Shown: in pieces, positions 1 through 8,851 of the stretch | Layout: the number at the start of each line of letters is the position of its first letter | Position numbering within the stretch: position 1 is the stretch's first letter | Assembly: GCA_002448235.1 (NCBI GenBank) | Contig: DIXF01000005.1 | Coordinates: 62,001-126,000 of the forward strand | Length of the DNA stretch: 64,000 bases | Source of the DNA: Syntrophaceae bacterium UBA6087 | GTDB taxonomy: Bacteria > Desulfobacterota > Desulfomonilia > UBA1062 | Reading direction: 5' to 3' | The notes under the pieces: generated by a model | The model's database searches: none | What the model was told of the DNA's origin: nothing | What the model saw: the letters and a program-made list of their open reading frames with translations, nothing else | Translations under genes and position numbers: made by a program

Positions 1-335
1 TAATACCTACAGATGCAAAGGCCTTCCCCCGGGGCCGATCTGCAATCCTGATCTCGGGTCCATCAAGGCAGCCCTGTGGCCTGCACGAACGAATTATCTT
101 TTTTTCGTTTCAAAAGGCAATGGCACTCATCATTTCTCCAGGACGTACGAGGAACACAGCCGGGCAATCCGGAGGGGAAGAACCGTAAAGAAGTAGCCTG
201 TGATCATTTCTTCCATCGGCGGCAAGCAAATGTCTCGAAGATTATCCGGCGGAAATAATGGAGCCTTATCAGGAGCCTGAAACTATATGTTTTTGCCCCT
301 AAAGTAATATCTCCCCAAGTTCGATAAAAACGTTC
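1..335. other. non-coding or truncated region with a hairpin, no gene supported
   Basis: No convincing gene is visible before the response regulator at 336; the short open frames here lack a ribosome site or recognisable protein. Bases 10-42 can form a two-part hairpin (CAGAT 10-14 with ATCTG 38-42, and GGCC 20-23 with GGCC 33-36). It could be the end of an upstream transcript or part of a structured leader cut by the window edge. I cannot assign it to a known RNA family. Confidence 0.4.
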
Positions 336-950
336 ATGGATCGCTTGCGTGCAGCCATCATCGACGATGATGCAGGGATATTGGACCTCATCGAACAGAT
401 ACTCAAAGAAGAAGGAGTAGATGTCAGACGTTATTTCCAGGCAGAGGATTTCCTGACTCATCTGGAAAAGTCCGATCCGGACGTCATTATCTCCGATCTC
501 ATGCTTCCCGGGATGTCCGGGCTCGACCTGCTCGACGATCTCAATTCCCAGGGCAAAGAAATTCCCGTCGTTATCATCACGGGTTATGCGTCTCTTGATT
601 CGGCCATCGAGGCGGTGAACAGGGGAGCATTCCACTATGTAAAAAAACCGTTCAACATCGAAGAGATACGGCTCGTTATCAACCGCCTCAGGCAACGCAG
701 GGACACCATGAAAGAGATGGAGATGCTTAAAGGTCAGGTGAAAACACTGCAGGAAAAACTTGGGATAGGCGTGAAAGAAGAGCTTCAGAATATCGTTGCG
801 CTTTCCCCCTTGAGCCTTATTCAGGAGACTACAGATGTATCCAAGGCACTGTCCGCTATCGAATTCCTCGGGAAGCTCAAATCGGACGGATTCATTTCCG
901 AGAAGGAATTTGGCGATTATAAGGGAAAGATTCTCAAAAGGATCATATGA
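336..950 (+). CDS. response regulator receiver protein with coiled linker and SHOCT-like tail
   Basis: Cytoplasmic phospho-acceptor protein of 204 residues. The receiver domain spans about residues 4-120, with acidic residues D10-D12, phospho-acceptor D54 in a SDLMLPG context, T82 and K104-P105, so all phosphorylation residues are present. It resembles NtrC-type receivers. Residues 125-145 look coiled-coil. The last 35 residues (LGKLKSDGFISEKEF region) resemble a short SHOCT-like oligomerisation motif rather than a DNA-binding domain. No output enzyme is visible, so it may act as a phosphate sink or protein partner. Its stop overlaps the start of the HD-GYP regulator, indicating translational coupling. 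No histidine kinase is encoded in the window; one could lie upstream of base 1. Confidence 0.85.
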   Translation: MDRLRAAIIDDDAGILDLIEQILKEEGVDVRRYFQAEDFLTHLEKSDPDVIISDLMLPGMSGLDLLDDLNSQGKEIPVVIITGYASLDSAIEAVNRGAFHYVKKPFNIEEIRLVINRLRQRRDTMKEMEMLKGQVKTLQEKLGIGVKEELQNIVALSPLSLIQETTDVSKALSAIEFLGKLKSDGFISEKEFGDYKGKILKRII

Positions 951-2374
951 TGTTTGAGAAAGTATTGATCGTCGATGACGATCCGGGTATCCGGAACACG
1001 ATCTCCGAACTGATCCAGGAGCTCGGGTACAAATCGGAAACAGCGTCGGACGGGGTGGAAGCTTTGGGTCTTCTCGATTCCGGGCCCTACCTGTGCGTTT
1101 TTACGGATATCATGATGCCCAACATGAGCGGGCTTGAGCTCATACGGAAGATCAAAGCTCAGGATGTTTCCCTGCCCATCATTGTCATTACGGGATACGC
1201 ATCGCTGGAAATAGCCATAGAAGCCATGAAATACGGCGCTTCCGACTTTATCTCCAAGCCGTTCAAGGTCAAACAGATCGAGCTCCTTCTCAATAAGGTC
1301 AGGCGGGAAAAGATCCTCCTCGAAGAGAACAGACGGTTCTCCGATACCCTGCACCTTCACCGGCTTATCGATAACCTGGTCGGACAGCTCGAAGACAAGA
1401 ACGAGGAGATCATCTCGCTGCAGGAAATCTCGGAAAAGATCATCAGCCTCAAAGGGATACGCGACCTCGTAGGAGCGATCATCGACGTTTCGAAACAGCT
1501 CCTCGATGAAACAGATGTGCGGTTCTTCCCGTTGAGCATAAAGGATAACAAGCTCATCGACACGGGCAGCGGAAAGGAACTGCCGGTCGATCCCTTCCTG
1601 CTCCAGGGGAATATCGTAAGAAAAAACACTTCCGAAACGCAGCTCGTGGAAAAATTTGAAACCATCTTCCCGCTGATGATCGAGGGGCAGGTCTTCGGAG
1701 CCCTTTCCATCATTTCATCCGCGGTTCTCGGAGAAGACAAGGAAGGAAAGATACAGTATCTCCTCAACCGTTCGGCCGAAAGGCTGGAGAACGTGGCCCT
1801 TTACGAAGGCCTCTATGAAAACATGCTCTCCACCCTGAACAGCATGGCCAAGATACTCGATGCACGTGATCCCCACACCTCCCAGCATTCAACCCGCGTC
1901 ACCACCCTGTCCATGTCAATGGCTGCCGCGCTCGGTCTTTCCGAGGAAGAGCGCGAGACGCTCTACATCGCGGCATCACTGCATGACATCGGGAAGGTGG
2001 GCATCCCCGACAATATCCTGTTGAAGCCGGACAAGCTCACCGATGAAGAATTCGATTTCATCAAGAGGCATCCGGATATCGGCGCGGATATTCTCAAGCC
2101 GCTGCCTCCCATGGCCAAAGAGACAGAGATCATCAGGCACCATCACGAGCGGTTTGACGGCCGAGGCTATCCTTCCGGATTGAAGGAGAACGACATCCCC
2201 TACCTCTCACGGATCCTTTGTCTGGCGGACTCTTTCGATGCCATGACCTCGGACAGGCCGTACAGAAAAGGCATGTCCGTAGCAGAGGCTGTTGCAGAGA
2301 TCTGCAAGTGCAAGGGAAGGCAGTTCGACCCCGACCTTGCGGACACCTTCATAGAAAAGGTCGCGGGCAGCTGA
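947..2374 (+). CDS. response regulator with GAF-like and HD-GYP c-di-GMP phosphodiesterase domains
   Basis: RpfG-type regulator of 475 residues. An N-terminal receiver has D10-D12, phospho-acceptor D54 and an SKPF motif. It is followed by a coiled region and a GAF-like middle domain (about 150-285). The C-terminal HD-GYP domain (about 295-475) has the HDIGKVGIP metal-binding motif, HHERFDG and an intact GYP motif, then an AD-FDAMTSDRPYR signature. HD-GYP proteins hydrolyse c-di-GMP to pGpG or GMP, so phosphorylation here probably lowers c-di-GMP, a messenger that commonly controls exopolysaccharide and motility; both are encoded further along. Start is ATG 947 or the adjacent ATG 950; it overlaps the preceding regulator and is surely co-transcribed with it. 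Confidence 0.9.
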   Translation: MMFEKVLIVDDDPGIRNTISELIQELGYKSETASDGVEALGLLDSGPYLCVFTDIMMPNMSGLELIRKIKAQDVSLPIIVITGYASLEIAIEAMKYGASDFISKPFKVKQIELLLNKVRREKILLEENRRFSDTLHLHRLIDNLVGQLEDKNEEIISLQEISEKIISLKGIRDLVGAIIDVSKQLLDETDVRFFPLSIKDNKLIDTGSGKELPVDPFLLQGNIVRKNTSETQLVEKFETIFPLMIEGQVFGALSIISSAVLGEDKEGKIQYLLNRSAERLENVALYEGLYENMLSTLNSMAKILDARDPHTSQHSTRVTTLSMSMAAALGLSEEERETLYIAASLHDIGKVGIPDNILLKPDKLTDEEFDFIKRHPDIGADILKPLPPMAKETEIIRHHHERFDGRGYPSGLKENDIPYLSRILCLADSFDAMTSDRPYRKGMSVAEAVAEICKCKGRQFDPDLADTFIEKVAGS

Positions 2375-2398
2375 TCCGTTCAAAGGGCCGGAGGGCAT

Positions 2399-2773
2399 CT
2401 AGGGAATCTGGCCGGTGTTCGCAACGGAAGTGAGATTCCTCACCTGCTGCCTCAGACGCTGATTTTCAGCTTCCAGGCTTTTCACTCTCTGCGACAAGCT
2501 TGCGACCATACCGGAGCTGCTGTCAGAGGCCTGCTCGGTTTTCTGCCTGAGCATTCCCACTTCCGTCTCCAGGCTGTCCGCTTTTGCGCTCAATTCCTCA
2601 TTCTTGTTTTCCAGGGTAGCGATATAATGAATCGTGTTCTGAAGGTTCTGCTTGTAGTCCTCTTGCGTTTGCCTGCTCGATCCCCATATCAGGTATCCCA
2701 GGACCAGACCTGCCAGTGTGGGTACTACCACGAGAATCAGCGGCATATAAGATCGTTTTCTCTCTTCCGTCAT
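2399..2773 (-). CDS. membrane-anchored coiled-coil protein of unknown function
   Basis: A 124-residue protein with a short basic cytoplasmic N-terminus (residues 1-9), one hydrophobic segment (about 10-30) and then a long heptad-rich coiled coil (about 38-115, rich in Leu, Glu, Gln and Lys). This is the layout of a type II inner-membrane protein with a periplasmic coiled coil, as in divisome or envelope-spanning adaptors, but no family is recognisable. A GGGGAGG-type ribosome site precedes the ATG at 2773. It is convergent with the HD-GYP gene, 24 bases apart, and stands alone on its strand, so its context gives no function. Confidence 0.7.
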   Translation of the reverse strand: MTEERKRSYMPLILVVVPTLAGLVLGYLIWGSSRQTQEDYKQNLQNTIHYIATLENKNEELSAKADSLETEVGMLRQKTEQASDSSSGMVASLSQRVKSLEAENQRLRQQVRNLTSVANTGQIP

Positions 2774-2866
2774 AGGTCGCCTCCCCTTTTATATAGAATA
2801 CTTGCAAATCTCTCCATTACATATAGCATTTACCGGTTCATTCTCACGTCATCTCGGGTCATAAGC

Positions 2867-2896
2867 ATGACGGCGGTCATCCTTCCCCTGTATAAT
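2867..2896 (+). promoter_or_regulatory. candidate sigma-70 promoter for the glycolipid island
   Basis: A perfect -10 TATAAT at 2891-2896 lies 18 bases after an ATGACG -35-like element at 2867-2872. The predicted start is near 2903, about 80 bases before the first gene of the island at 2983. Seen by eye only. Confidence 0.45.
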
Positions 2897-2982
2897 GAAT
2901 CAATTATGCTGTCCTGTCCAGGATTTTGAATCAGGCACAGCTTCTATTTTGACAACAGGGCAATATATGATAATGAAACGCC

Positions 2983-3915
2983 ATGAATATCGGCATAATC
3001 GGTGCCCGGAAGTCGAGAAACGGCATCGGCGAGTATATCGGAAAGTTTTTCCATCAGCACGGCGCACATGTTGTCTGCGTGCTCGGGACAACGATCGAGA
3101 CAGCGGCAGAGGCATCGGAAGCCCTGAAGCGATACGGCATTTCTGCAAGGCAGTACGGGAACTTCGCCGACATGGCGGCAGAAGAGGATCTCGATGCGGT
3201 TGTCATCGCTTCACCGCCTCAGACGCACCTTCCATACCTTAAGGCCTGCATAGATAACGGGCTATCGGTGTTCTGCGAAAAGCCCTTCCTCGATCCCGGC
3301 AGTGAAGAGACCGGAGATACCCTGACAGAGCTTTTCAGGCTTTCCCGTCAAAAAGAGGCGGTCATAGCCATGAATTCGCAGTGGCCCTTCTGCCTCCCCT
3401 CCTACGAGCAGCTGTGCGGGAGGATCGACCGGGCCGGCGCCGGGCGCTTTTCCATGCGCCTGTCTCCCCTGTGCACAGGCGCCGACATGATACCGGATTC
3501 TGTCCCCCACTGCCTGAGCCTTCTTTACTCCGCCCTGGGGAAAGGGGAGATCGCCGAGATTCTCTTCGATGAAGGGCCCGGCCGCATGGACATCCGTTTT
3601 GCCTACGTATCGCGAAACCTCCCCTGCGAGGTTTCCCTGTCGCTCGTCCAGGAGAGGACCCAGCCGAGGACCATGTCTTTCGGTTTCAACGACAGGATCG
3701 CCGAAAGGATCATCGACACGGCAACGTATGGTATCCGTCTGTCCTCAGGCGGTAATGAGATGCCTGTCCCCGACCCCCTCGAGCTCTCCGTGAGAGATTT
3801 CATTGACGCATGCACATCAGGCCGTGAACCAATGATCGGCCAGGACCATATTATCGCCACGACGATGCTCTTAAAACAGATATACGATGCATATGTCCGG
3901 CTGGAAAGAGGTTGA
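2983..3915 (+). CDS. Gfo/Idh/MocA-family NAD(P)-dependent oxidoreductase
   Basis: A 310-residue protein. The N-terminus has a Rossmann nucleotide-binding start (IGIIGARKSRNG), followed by the family landmarks DAVVIASPPQTH and the catalytic-region FCEKPF motif (about residue 100). Members oxidise or reduce sugars, often nucleotide-linked, with NAD(P). The C-terminal half is the alpha/beta substrate domain, ending in a typical segment of family length though slightly short. It is followed without a gap by a radical SAM gene, whose start region overlaps or closely follows it. Neighbouring GT9 glycosyltransferases and LPS-kinase-like proteins suggest that the substrate is an envelope sugar; this is inference. 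The ribosome site is weak. Confidence 0.8.
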   Translation: MNIGIIGARKSRNGIGEYIGKFFHQHGAHVVCVLGTTIETAAEASEALKRYGISARQYGNFADMAAEEDLDAVVIASPPQTHLPYLKACIDNGLSVFCEKPFLDPGSEETGDTLTELFRLSRQKEAVIAMNSQWPFCLPSYEQLCGRIDRAGAGRFSMRLSPLCTGADMIPDSVPHCLSLLYSALGKGEIAEILFDEGPGRMDIRFAYVSRNLPCEVSLSLVQERTQPRTMSFGFNDRIAERIIDTATYGIRLSSGGNEMPVPDPLELSVRDFIDACTSGREPMIGQDHIIATTMLLKQIYDAYVRLERG

Positions 3916-3916
3916 A

Positions 3917-5134
3917 ATGGAAAAATTGACGCAAAAAGAGCATGACTTCAGCGCGAAGCTGCGGCAGAGGTCGGTTATCGAAAGCTTACGGCAGTACATA
4001 ACCTGGCAGCGGGAAGTGAGAACCCGTGAAGCCCACAGTCCCCTGCCTTTGAAAGGCCCCGCATCGGTCAACATGGACCTTACCTCGGCGTGTAATTTCC
4101 GGTGCCCCCACTGCGTGGATTCCGGGATCATCAACACAGGCGAGTCACTCGATCTGGACACTATCAAACAGAGCATCGAAACCCTTCAGCAGAACGGGCT
4201 GCTCTCGGTGATCCTCATCGGCGGAGGCGAGCCCACGGTCCATAAGGACTTCGAGGAGATCGTCCGGTTTATCCGGGAAAGAGACATCCAGGTGGGGATA
4301 GCAACGAACGGCTCCCGGCTCGAGCGCGTCGAGAAGGTGGCAGGGCTGCTCAAGGAAGGCGACTGGCTCCGCCTTTCCCTCGACGCGGCAAGCGAGGAAA
4401 CATTCAGGAAGTCGCACCGGCCGGCCGGCAATGTCACGCTGGGTAAAATCCTCGAAGACGCCCGGCGGATCAAGGAAGCGAATCCCGCAATCTCGCTCGG
4501 CTATTCCCATGTCATTGTCTGGGAGGGTATCCGGTACAACGGCCATGATCTCACGCCGAACATCGAGGAAGTACCCGATTCGGTTCGCATGGCAAAAGAA
4601 TACTCCTTTGATTACGTTTCCTTCAAGCCGTGTCTGCTCCGGCTCGAGGGATCGGGAAAAGAATCGCTGTTCGACCCGCCCGACCCTGAGCGCGAAGAGA
4701 AGGTCATCAATCAGGTACGGGAGAAGATGGATCAGGCCGAACAGGCAAGCGGCCGGTCCGTCAAGGTGCTCAAGAGCGTCAACCTCCAGGCCATGATGGA
4801 TAAAACCCTCCACGAGCTGAAAAGGCAGCCCGTGGTGTGCCATTCGCAGTTTTTCAGAACCGTGCTCGCACCTTCCGGCATCTTTCACTGCCCGGCGCTG
4901 CGCGGAGTCAGTGACGGCCGGATCGCGGGAAGCGAAGGCTACCAAGGCCGGGACCGTTTCCTTCAGACGCATGAAAGCCTGGAGAAATCGATCAAAGGAT
5001 TCGATGCGGCGAAAGAGTGCAGCGTGGTCGTCTGCTTCTACCATCATGTAAACTGGTGGGTCGAACGGTTCATCGAATCCGGCGAAGATGTATCCGAAAT
5101 CGCCATAGTGGAGGATAACAATTTCTTTCTGTAA
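3917..5134 (+). CDS. radical SAM protein of unknown substrate
   Basis: Start placed at ATG 3917 because a GAAAGAGG ribosome site precedes it; an in-frame ATG at 3887 would overlap the previous gene. The 405-residue protein has the radical SAM cluster motif C59-x3-C63-x2-C66 (ACNFRCPHC), then GGGEPT (the SAM-binding GGE-type motif) and a barrel of about 200 residues. The C-terminal third contains several cysteines (CHSQ, HCPAL, CSVVVC contexts), suggesting a SPASM-like auxiliary iron-sulphur cluster. Such enzymes modify peptides, sugars or cofactors by radical chemistry. Placement between a sugar oxidoreductase and a GT9 transferase suggests sugar or glycolipid modification, but no substrate can be read from sequence. 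Confidence 0.8.
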   Translation: MEKLTQKEHDFSAKLRQRSVIESLRQYITWQREVRTREAHSPLPLKGPASVNMDLTSACNFRCPHCVDSGIINTGESLDLDTIKQSIETLQQNGLLSVILIGGGEPTVHKDFEEIVRFIRERDIQVGIATNGSRLERVEKVAGLLKEGDWLRLSLDAASEETFRKSHRPAGNVTLGKILEDARRIKEANPAISLGYSHVIVWEGIRYNGHDLTPNIEEVPDSVRMAKEYSFDYVSFKPCLLRLEGSGKESLFDPPDPEREEKVINQVREKMDQAEQASGRSVKVLKSVNLQAMMDKTLHELKRQPVVCHSQFFRTVLAPSGIFHCPALRGVSDGRIAGSEGYQGRDRFLQTHESLEKSIKGFDAAKECSVVVCFYHHVNWWVERFIESGEDVSEIAIVEDNNFFL

Positions 5135-5149
5135 GGGAATCGTTCCGTA

Positions 5150-6139
5150 ATGAGAATAGGCGTCATCCACCTCAACCAGATCGGAGACCTGGTGTTCTCC
5201 CTGCCCCTGCTCAAGAGTCTGAAGGACCGCTATCCCCATGCGGAAATCCATTCGATTCTGAAACCGCACCTGAAAAGCCTGCTCGACGGATCTGCCTTTG
5301 TCGATACGGTCATTCCCCGGCAGGGAGGCGTCAAGGAAACGGCCCTGCTCGTGAAAACCATGCGGCGGAACCGGTATGACCTCCTCATAAGCCTTGCCCG
5401 CTCGGAAGAGGCGTTTCTGCTTACCTGCCTCAGCGGATCGGCAAAGAAGGCGGGATTCGAGCGGTTTCTCTGGGATGCATGCCTCGATGTAAAAGAGATC
5501 GTGAAAGGCCACAACAGCTGGTATAACAACGCACGGCTCCTGAAAAAACTCGGCATCGAGCCTTCCGTGGAAAATTATGTGGGGCTGCTGCCCATCCAGC
5601 CCGGGGAATGCAGCGTCAGCGTGCCCGAGCCGTATGCGGTGATCTCTGCCGGGGCGTCTCCCCGGAGGCTCATCAAGGCCTGGGACGAGGAGAAATTCGC
5701 GCAGCTGATCATATCCCTTCACACACGGTACAATCTCAGGCCCGTCCTGGTCGGCGCCGGTGACACGAGAGAAAGCAATTCCCTGATTGCGAAGAAGGTG
5801 CATGAAGACCCGGCCGGCAAAGACATCGACGTCCTGGATCTTACGGGCAGCCTGAATCTGCGATCCCTTGCAGCGCTCCTGATGAAGGCGCGGCTGTTCG
5901 TGGGAATCGATTCCGGGGTGATGCATCTGGCCTCGGCCGCAGATATCCCGGTGGTTGCTTTGTTCGGACCGACCGATCCGCTTTATGTAGGGCCCCAGAA
6001 CAGAAAGAGCGTGGTCGTCCGTGCCGGCATGGACTGCATGCCCTGCTACCTGGAAAAGACCTGTGCAGACGTGGACTGCATGAGGAGGCTGACTGCCGGA
6101 CAGGTCATGGATGCGTGTATCAGGCTCATGGACTCCTGA
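5150..6139 (+). CDS. glycosyltransferase family 9 (heptosyltransferase-like)
   Basis: A 329-residue GT-B enzyme of the ADP-heptose:LPS heptosyltransferase family. The N-terminus carries the typical RIGVIHLNQIGDLVFSLPLL segment, and the C-terminal donor site has GIDSGVMHLASA followed by VALFGPTDP. A cysteine-rich tail (CMPCYLEKTCADVDC) is common in this family and may bind metal. It acts on the cytoplasmic face of the inner membrane, adding a heptose-like sugar to a lipid-linked core. It is 15 bases after the radical SAM gene and ends 33 bases before the next cistron, so one operon is likely. The exact donor cannot be assigned. Confidence 0.85.
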   Translation: MRIGVIHLNQIGDLVFSLPLLKSLKDRYPHAEIHSILKPHLKSLLDGSAFVDTVIPRQGGVKETALLVKTMRRNRYDLLISLARSEEAFLLTCLSGSAKKAGFERFLWDACLDVKEIVKGHNSWYNNARLLKKLGIEPSVENYVGLLPIQPGECSVSVPEPYAVISAGASPRRLIKAWDEEKFAQLIISLHTRYNLRPVLVGAGDTRESNSLIAKKVHEDPAGKDIDVLDLTGSLNLRSLAALLMKARLFVGIDSGVMHLASAADIPVVALFGPTDPLYVGPQNRKSVVVRAGMDCMPCYLEKTCADVDCMRRLTAGQVMDACIRLMDS

Positions 6140-6241
6140 AAAGTTGTGGTATAAAGAAATCTATATTAAAGGATGCACCCGATCCTTTGCTCAGAGGAAA
6201 GACGCCCCCGGATACGTACGCCGGAAAGAAAGAGATCCGTG

Positions 6242-7696
6242 ATGGAGAATAAGGCCTTACGAATCATGATGGAAACTATCTCGTCGAAGTATCCGGACCA
6301 CACGTGGGAACTCGTCAGCGAGAGGTCCATCAGATGCATCTACCGACTCTTGCGGAACGATTCGGTGGAATACTACGTAAAAATCTACAATCCGGATACC
6401 CTGCTGGAAAAAATCAGGAACTTCCTAAGCCCGAGAACGCTTCACGAAGCGTACCTGCTCAAACAGCTCCAGTATTCCGGCATCCCCGTACCGGAGGTGA
6501 AGGAGCATATCCACCGGAAAGAGGCGAGCGCCCTGATCACTCGGGCAATCTTCCCTGCAAAGGGGCTTCACGAGGTCGAGAAGGACGCCCAGATCAGGAT
6601 CATGCTCGGGATGTGCGTGGACCTCATCAACCACGGGTATCACTTTACTGACATGCACGCAGGGAACATTATCCTCGACGAGAAAGATACGCCTTTCCTC
6701 GTCGACGCCTATGAAATCATTCCCTGCAGAAGGATTACCCCGAAGAACGCAGCTTCGCTGCTTGCCCAGGCTGCGAACATTTATAACCTCTCGGGTAAGG
6801 ATCTCGACCCCTATTTAAGCAGAATCGATGCGATTGCCGACCCCGGCAAGCTCAAACGCAGAATCCGGTCTCTTTCGCAGTCATTCCGCAATGCACGCGT
6901 GAAAAGATGGATCAGGAGAAGCTTCCGGGAAGGGAGCTTCTCCTGCATCCGTGATAACGGGTCCTATCTGGCCATGGTGCGCCGCGGCCTCACGCTCGAT
7001 CTCGACAGCGTCATGAATGCGCACCGGGCAAACATCTCTCTGCGGAATAATGTCTACAAGTTTCAGGACAAGACCCAGTTGAGCAGGGTCGGAGATTATT
7101 GCGTCAAATCGTATAAAGAAACGGCCCGTTTGGCCACGCCCTATGCAAAACGCTCCTGGAAGGGTGCTCTGACGCTCCTGTTCAACGATATTCCCGTGGC
7201 CGATCCCGTGGCCCTGGTACTTTTCCGCGACCGGAAGAGCATGCTCATCACGAAAGCCCTGGACCAGCCCGACCTGGATGTCCTCATCGACAGCGAATAC
7301 GACCGCATCTCGCCGGATGACAGGCAGCGCACGGCAAAAGCCTTCGGTTCGCTCATAGGGGCTTTGCATAAAAGGAAGATTTATCACGCAGATCTCAAGG
7401 CCTCCAATATCAAGGCAGATCTTTCGGGGCCGAACTTCTTCTTCCTCGACACGGACCGTGTGGAGCAGAGGCGCACCCTTTCCCGCCGCAAGAGGCTGAA
7501 AAACCTCGTTCAGATCAATACGAGCATTCCCTTGAGGGTGAGCCGTGGGGACAGGATGGTCTTTCTGGAAGCATACTGCGCTGTCACCGGCGATGATCCG
7601 AGGGATATGTTCCGGAGGGTCTGGAAGCTTTCTTCCGGGCAGGAGGTAGTCTATCGCACGCTTGCGGGGGACCGCGTCGAGAGGTGGGATAAGTGA
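6242..7696 (+). CDS. tandem lipopolysaccharide-kinase-like protein
   Basis: Start chosen at ATG 6242 after a GAAAGAAAGAGA ribosome site; the frame is open further up to 6173. The 484-residue protein appears to hold two LPS-kinase (WaaP/KdkA-like) folds in series. The first has D137-MHAG-N142 and a VDAYEI segment in place of the usual DFG. The second has the canonical-looking catalytic loop H382-A-D384-LK-x2-N389 followed by FLDTDR. Such enzymes phosphorylate heptose or Kdo of LPS core. The second domain looks more likely to be active, while the first is divergent. The position after a GT9 transferase supports a role in core phosphorylation. Confidence 0.75.
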   Translation: MENKALRIMMETISSKYPDHTWELVSERSIRCIYRLLRNDSVEYYVKIYNPDTLLEKIRNFLSPRTLHEAYLLKQLQYSGIPVPEVKEHIHRKEASALITRAIFPAKGLHEVEKDAQIRIMLGMCVDLINHGYHFTDMHAGNIILDEKDTPFLVDAYEIIPCRRITPKNAASLLAQAANIYNLSGKDLDPYLSRIDAIADPGKLKRRIRSLSQSFRNARVKRWIRRSFREGSFSCIRDNGSYLAMVRRGLTLDLDSVMNAHRANISLRNNVYKFQDKTQLSRVGDYCVKSYKETARLATPYAKRSWKGALTLLFNDIPVADPVALVLFRDRKSMLITKALDQPDLDVLIDSEYDRISPDDRQRTAKAFGSLIGALHKRKIYHADLKASNIKADLSGPNFFFLDTDRVEQRRTLSRRKRLKNLVQINTSIPLRVSRGDRMVFLEAYCAVTGDDPRDMFRRVWKLSSGQEVVYRTLAGDRVERWDK

Positions 7697-7739
7697 GAGT
7701 CAGCGTTTTCCAGGCTTTGTCTAAGTTACCAAGGGAGAC

Positions 7740-8723
7740 CTAGAGGGAATTCGTTACTGTCCCTTCCAGGATGGGTTTGAGTTCTTCCATTATGTCCTCC
7801 GGCAGGATCGAGGTCATGCATTCGGGATCGTCGCAGCTCCGCTTGTTGCAGGGGATGCAGGGGAGATCCTTACGGATTACCCGGCCTCGGTAGGGTCCGG
7901 TCCTCCGGGGGTCTGCCGGGCCGAACAGGGCGATGACTTCTTTTCCTAGGGAAACCGCGAGGTGCATGGGCCCGGTGTCGCAGGTGACGACGGCATCGGC
8001 GCCGGAGAGGACCGTGACGAGCTCCATGATCGTGGTCCTGCCCACAAGGTCGATGAGCGGCGTCTTGGCCTCCCCGGTGATTGCCTCCGCCGTCTGCCGG
8101 TCTTCTCTTCCGCCGGTGAGTACGCACGGGATGCGGTAGCGCTCGGCGATAAGGCCCGCGAGGGATGAGAAGCCTCCCGGCGTCCACCTGTTCGCGGGCT
8201 TTGTGGCGCCGATGTTCAGAACTACATAGGCTCCGGGCAGGGAAACAGGAAGTGGGTCTCCTTCGGGAATGGCCCACTGAGGCTCTTCCCTGGGGACTTG
8301 GAGATAATCGGCGAATTCAAGATACTGATTGACCATATGGCTTGTCCGGTCGTACGGTGCGATGCGCTCGAAAGGCATGAGCCAGGTCATCTCCTTGCAC
8401 CGCGCCCGGTCGAACCCGATGCGCCTTCCCGAAGAGGAAGCCATGCACAGCAGTGCGGATTTCGCAATCCTCTGCAGGTCGAGCGCGATATCGAAACGCC
8501 GGCTTCTCGCCTCACGGACGACCCCGGGCAATGATTCTTTCCACCTCGGCCTGTCGAAGAGGATCGCATGGTCCACAGAAGGGTGCCTTGAGAGGATGGG
8601 AAAGCTCAAAGGTTCTGTTATCCAGTGAATGCGGGCGCTCAAGTGCTGCTTGAGCCTTACGGCGAGCGGGAGCGTATTGACCACATCGCCCAGGGCACCC
8701 AGTTTGATGATCAGGATATCCAT
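7740..8723 (-). CDS. glycosyltransferase family 9 (heptosyltransferase-like)
   Basis: A 327-residue GT-B enzyme and the second GT9 member in the island, on the opposite strand. The N-terminus reads ILIIKLGALGDVVNTLPLA, the usual acceptor-side signature. The C-terminal donor domain has TCDTGPMHLAVSLGK and VIALFGPADPRRTGPY. The tail again contains a C-x2-C...C...C cluster (PCIPCNKRSCDDPEC). It is convergent with the tandem kinase gene (43 bases apart) and divergent from the GT2-kinase fusion. Expected activity is transfer of a heptose or related sugar from an ADP- or other nucleotide donor to a lipid-A core. It is not a duplicate of the 5150 gene, since the two differ along the length. Confidence 0.85.
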   Translation of the reverse strand: MDILIIKLGALGDVVNTLPLAVRLKQHLSARIHWITEPLSFPILSRHPSVDHAILFDRPRWKESLPGVVREARSRRFDIALDLQRIAKSALLCMASSSGRRIGFDRARCKEMTWLMPFERIAPYDRTSHMVNQYLEFADYLQVPREEPQWAIPEGDPLPVSLPGAYVVLNIGATKPANRWTPGGFSSLAGLIAERYRIPCVLTGGREDRQTAEAITGEAKTPLIDLVGRTTIMELVTVLSGADAVVTCDTGPMHLAVSLGKEVIALFGPADPRRTGPYRGRVIRKDLPCIPCNKRSCDDPECMTSILPEDIMEELKPILEGTVTNSL

Positions 8724-8851
8724 TTCATCTCTGTTATTTCATAATTCATTTTTCCGCAAGCCCGGGTCATGATCCCAATGATTTACACAAATCAAAACCT
8801 GAGGTATGTACGAGTACTGACAGATCATCTTCGGATAAAAGGGCTTTTTCT

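Noticed and set aside
1..80. Possible c-di-GMP riboswitch, because of GCAAAGGCC upstream of an HD-GYP operon
   Set aside because: The conserved GEMM core and second stem cannot be matched, and the element would be cut by the window edge.
204..695. 163-codon open frame on the minus strand across the receiver gene
   Set aside because: It is the antisense shadow of a clear response regulator and resembles no protein.
4145..5926. 593-codon minus-strand open frame opposite the radical SAM and GT9 genes
   Set aside because: It spans two well-supported plus-strand genes and their junction. Long antisense frames are expected at this GC content and codon use.
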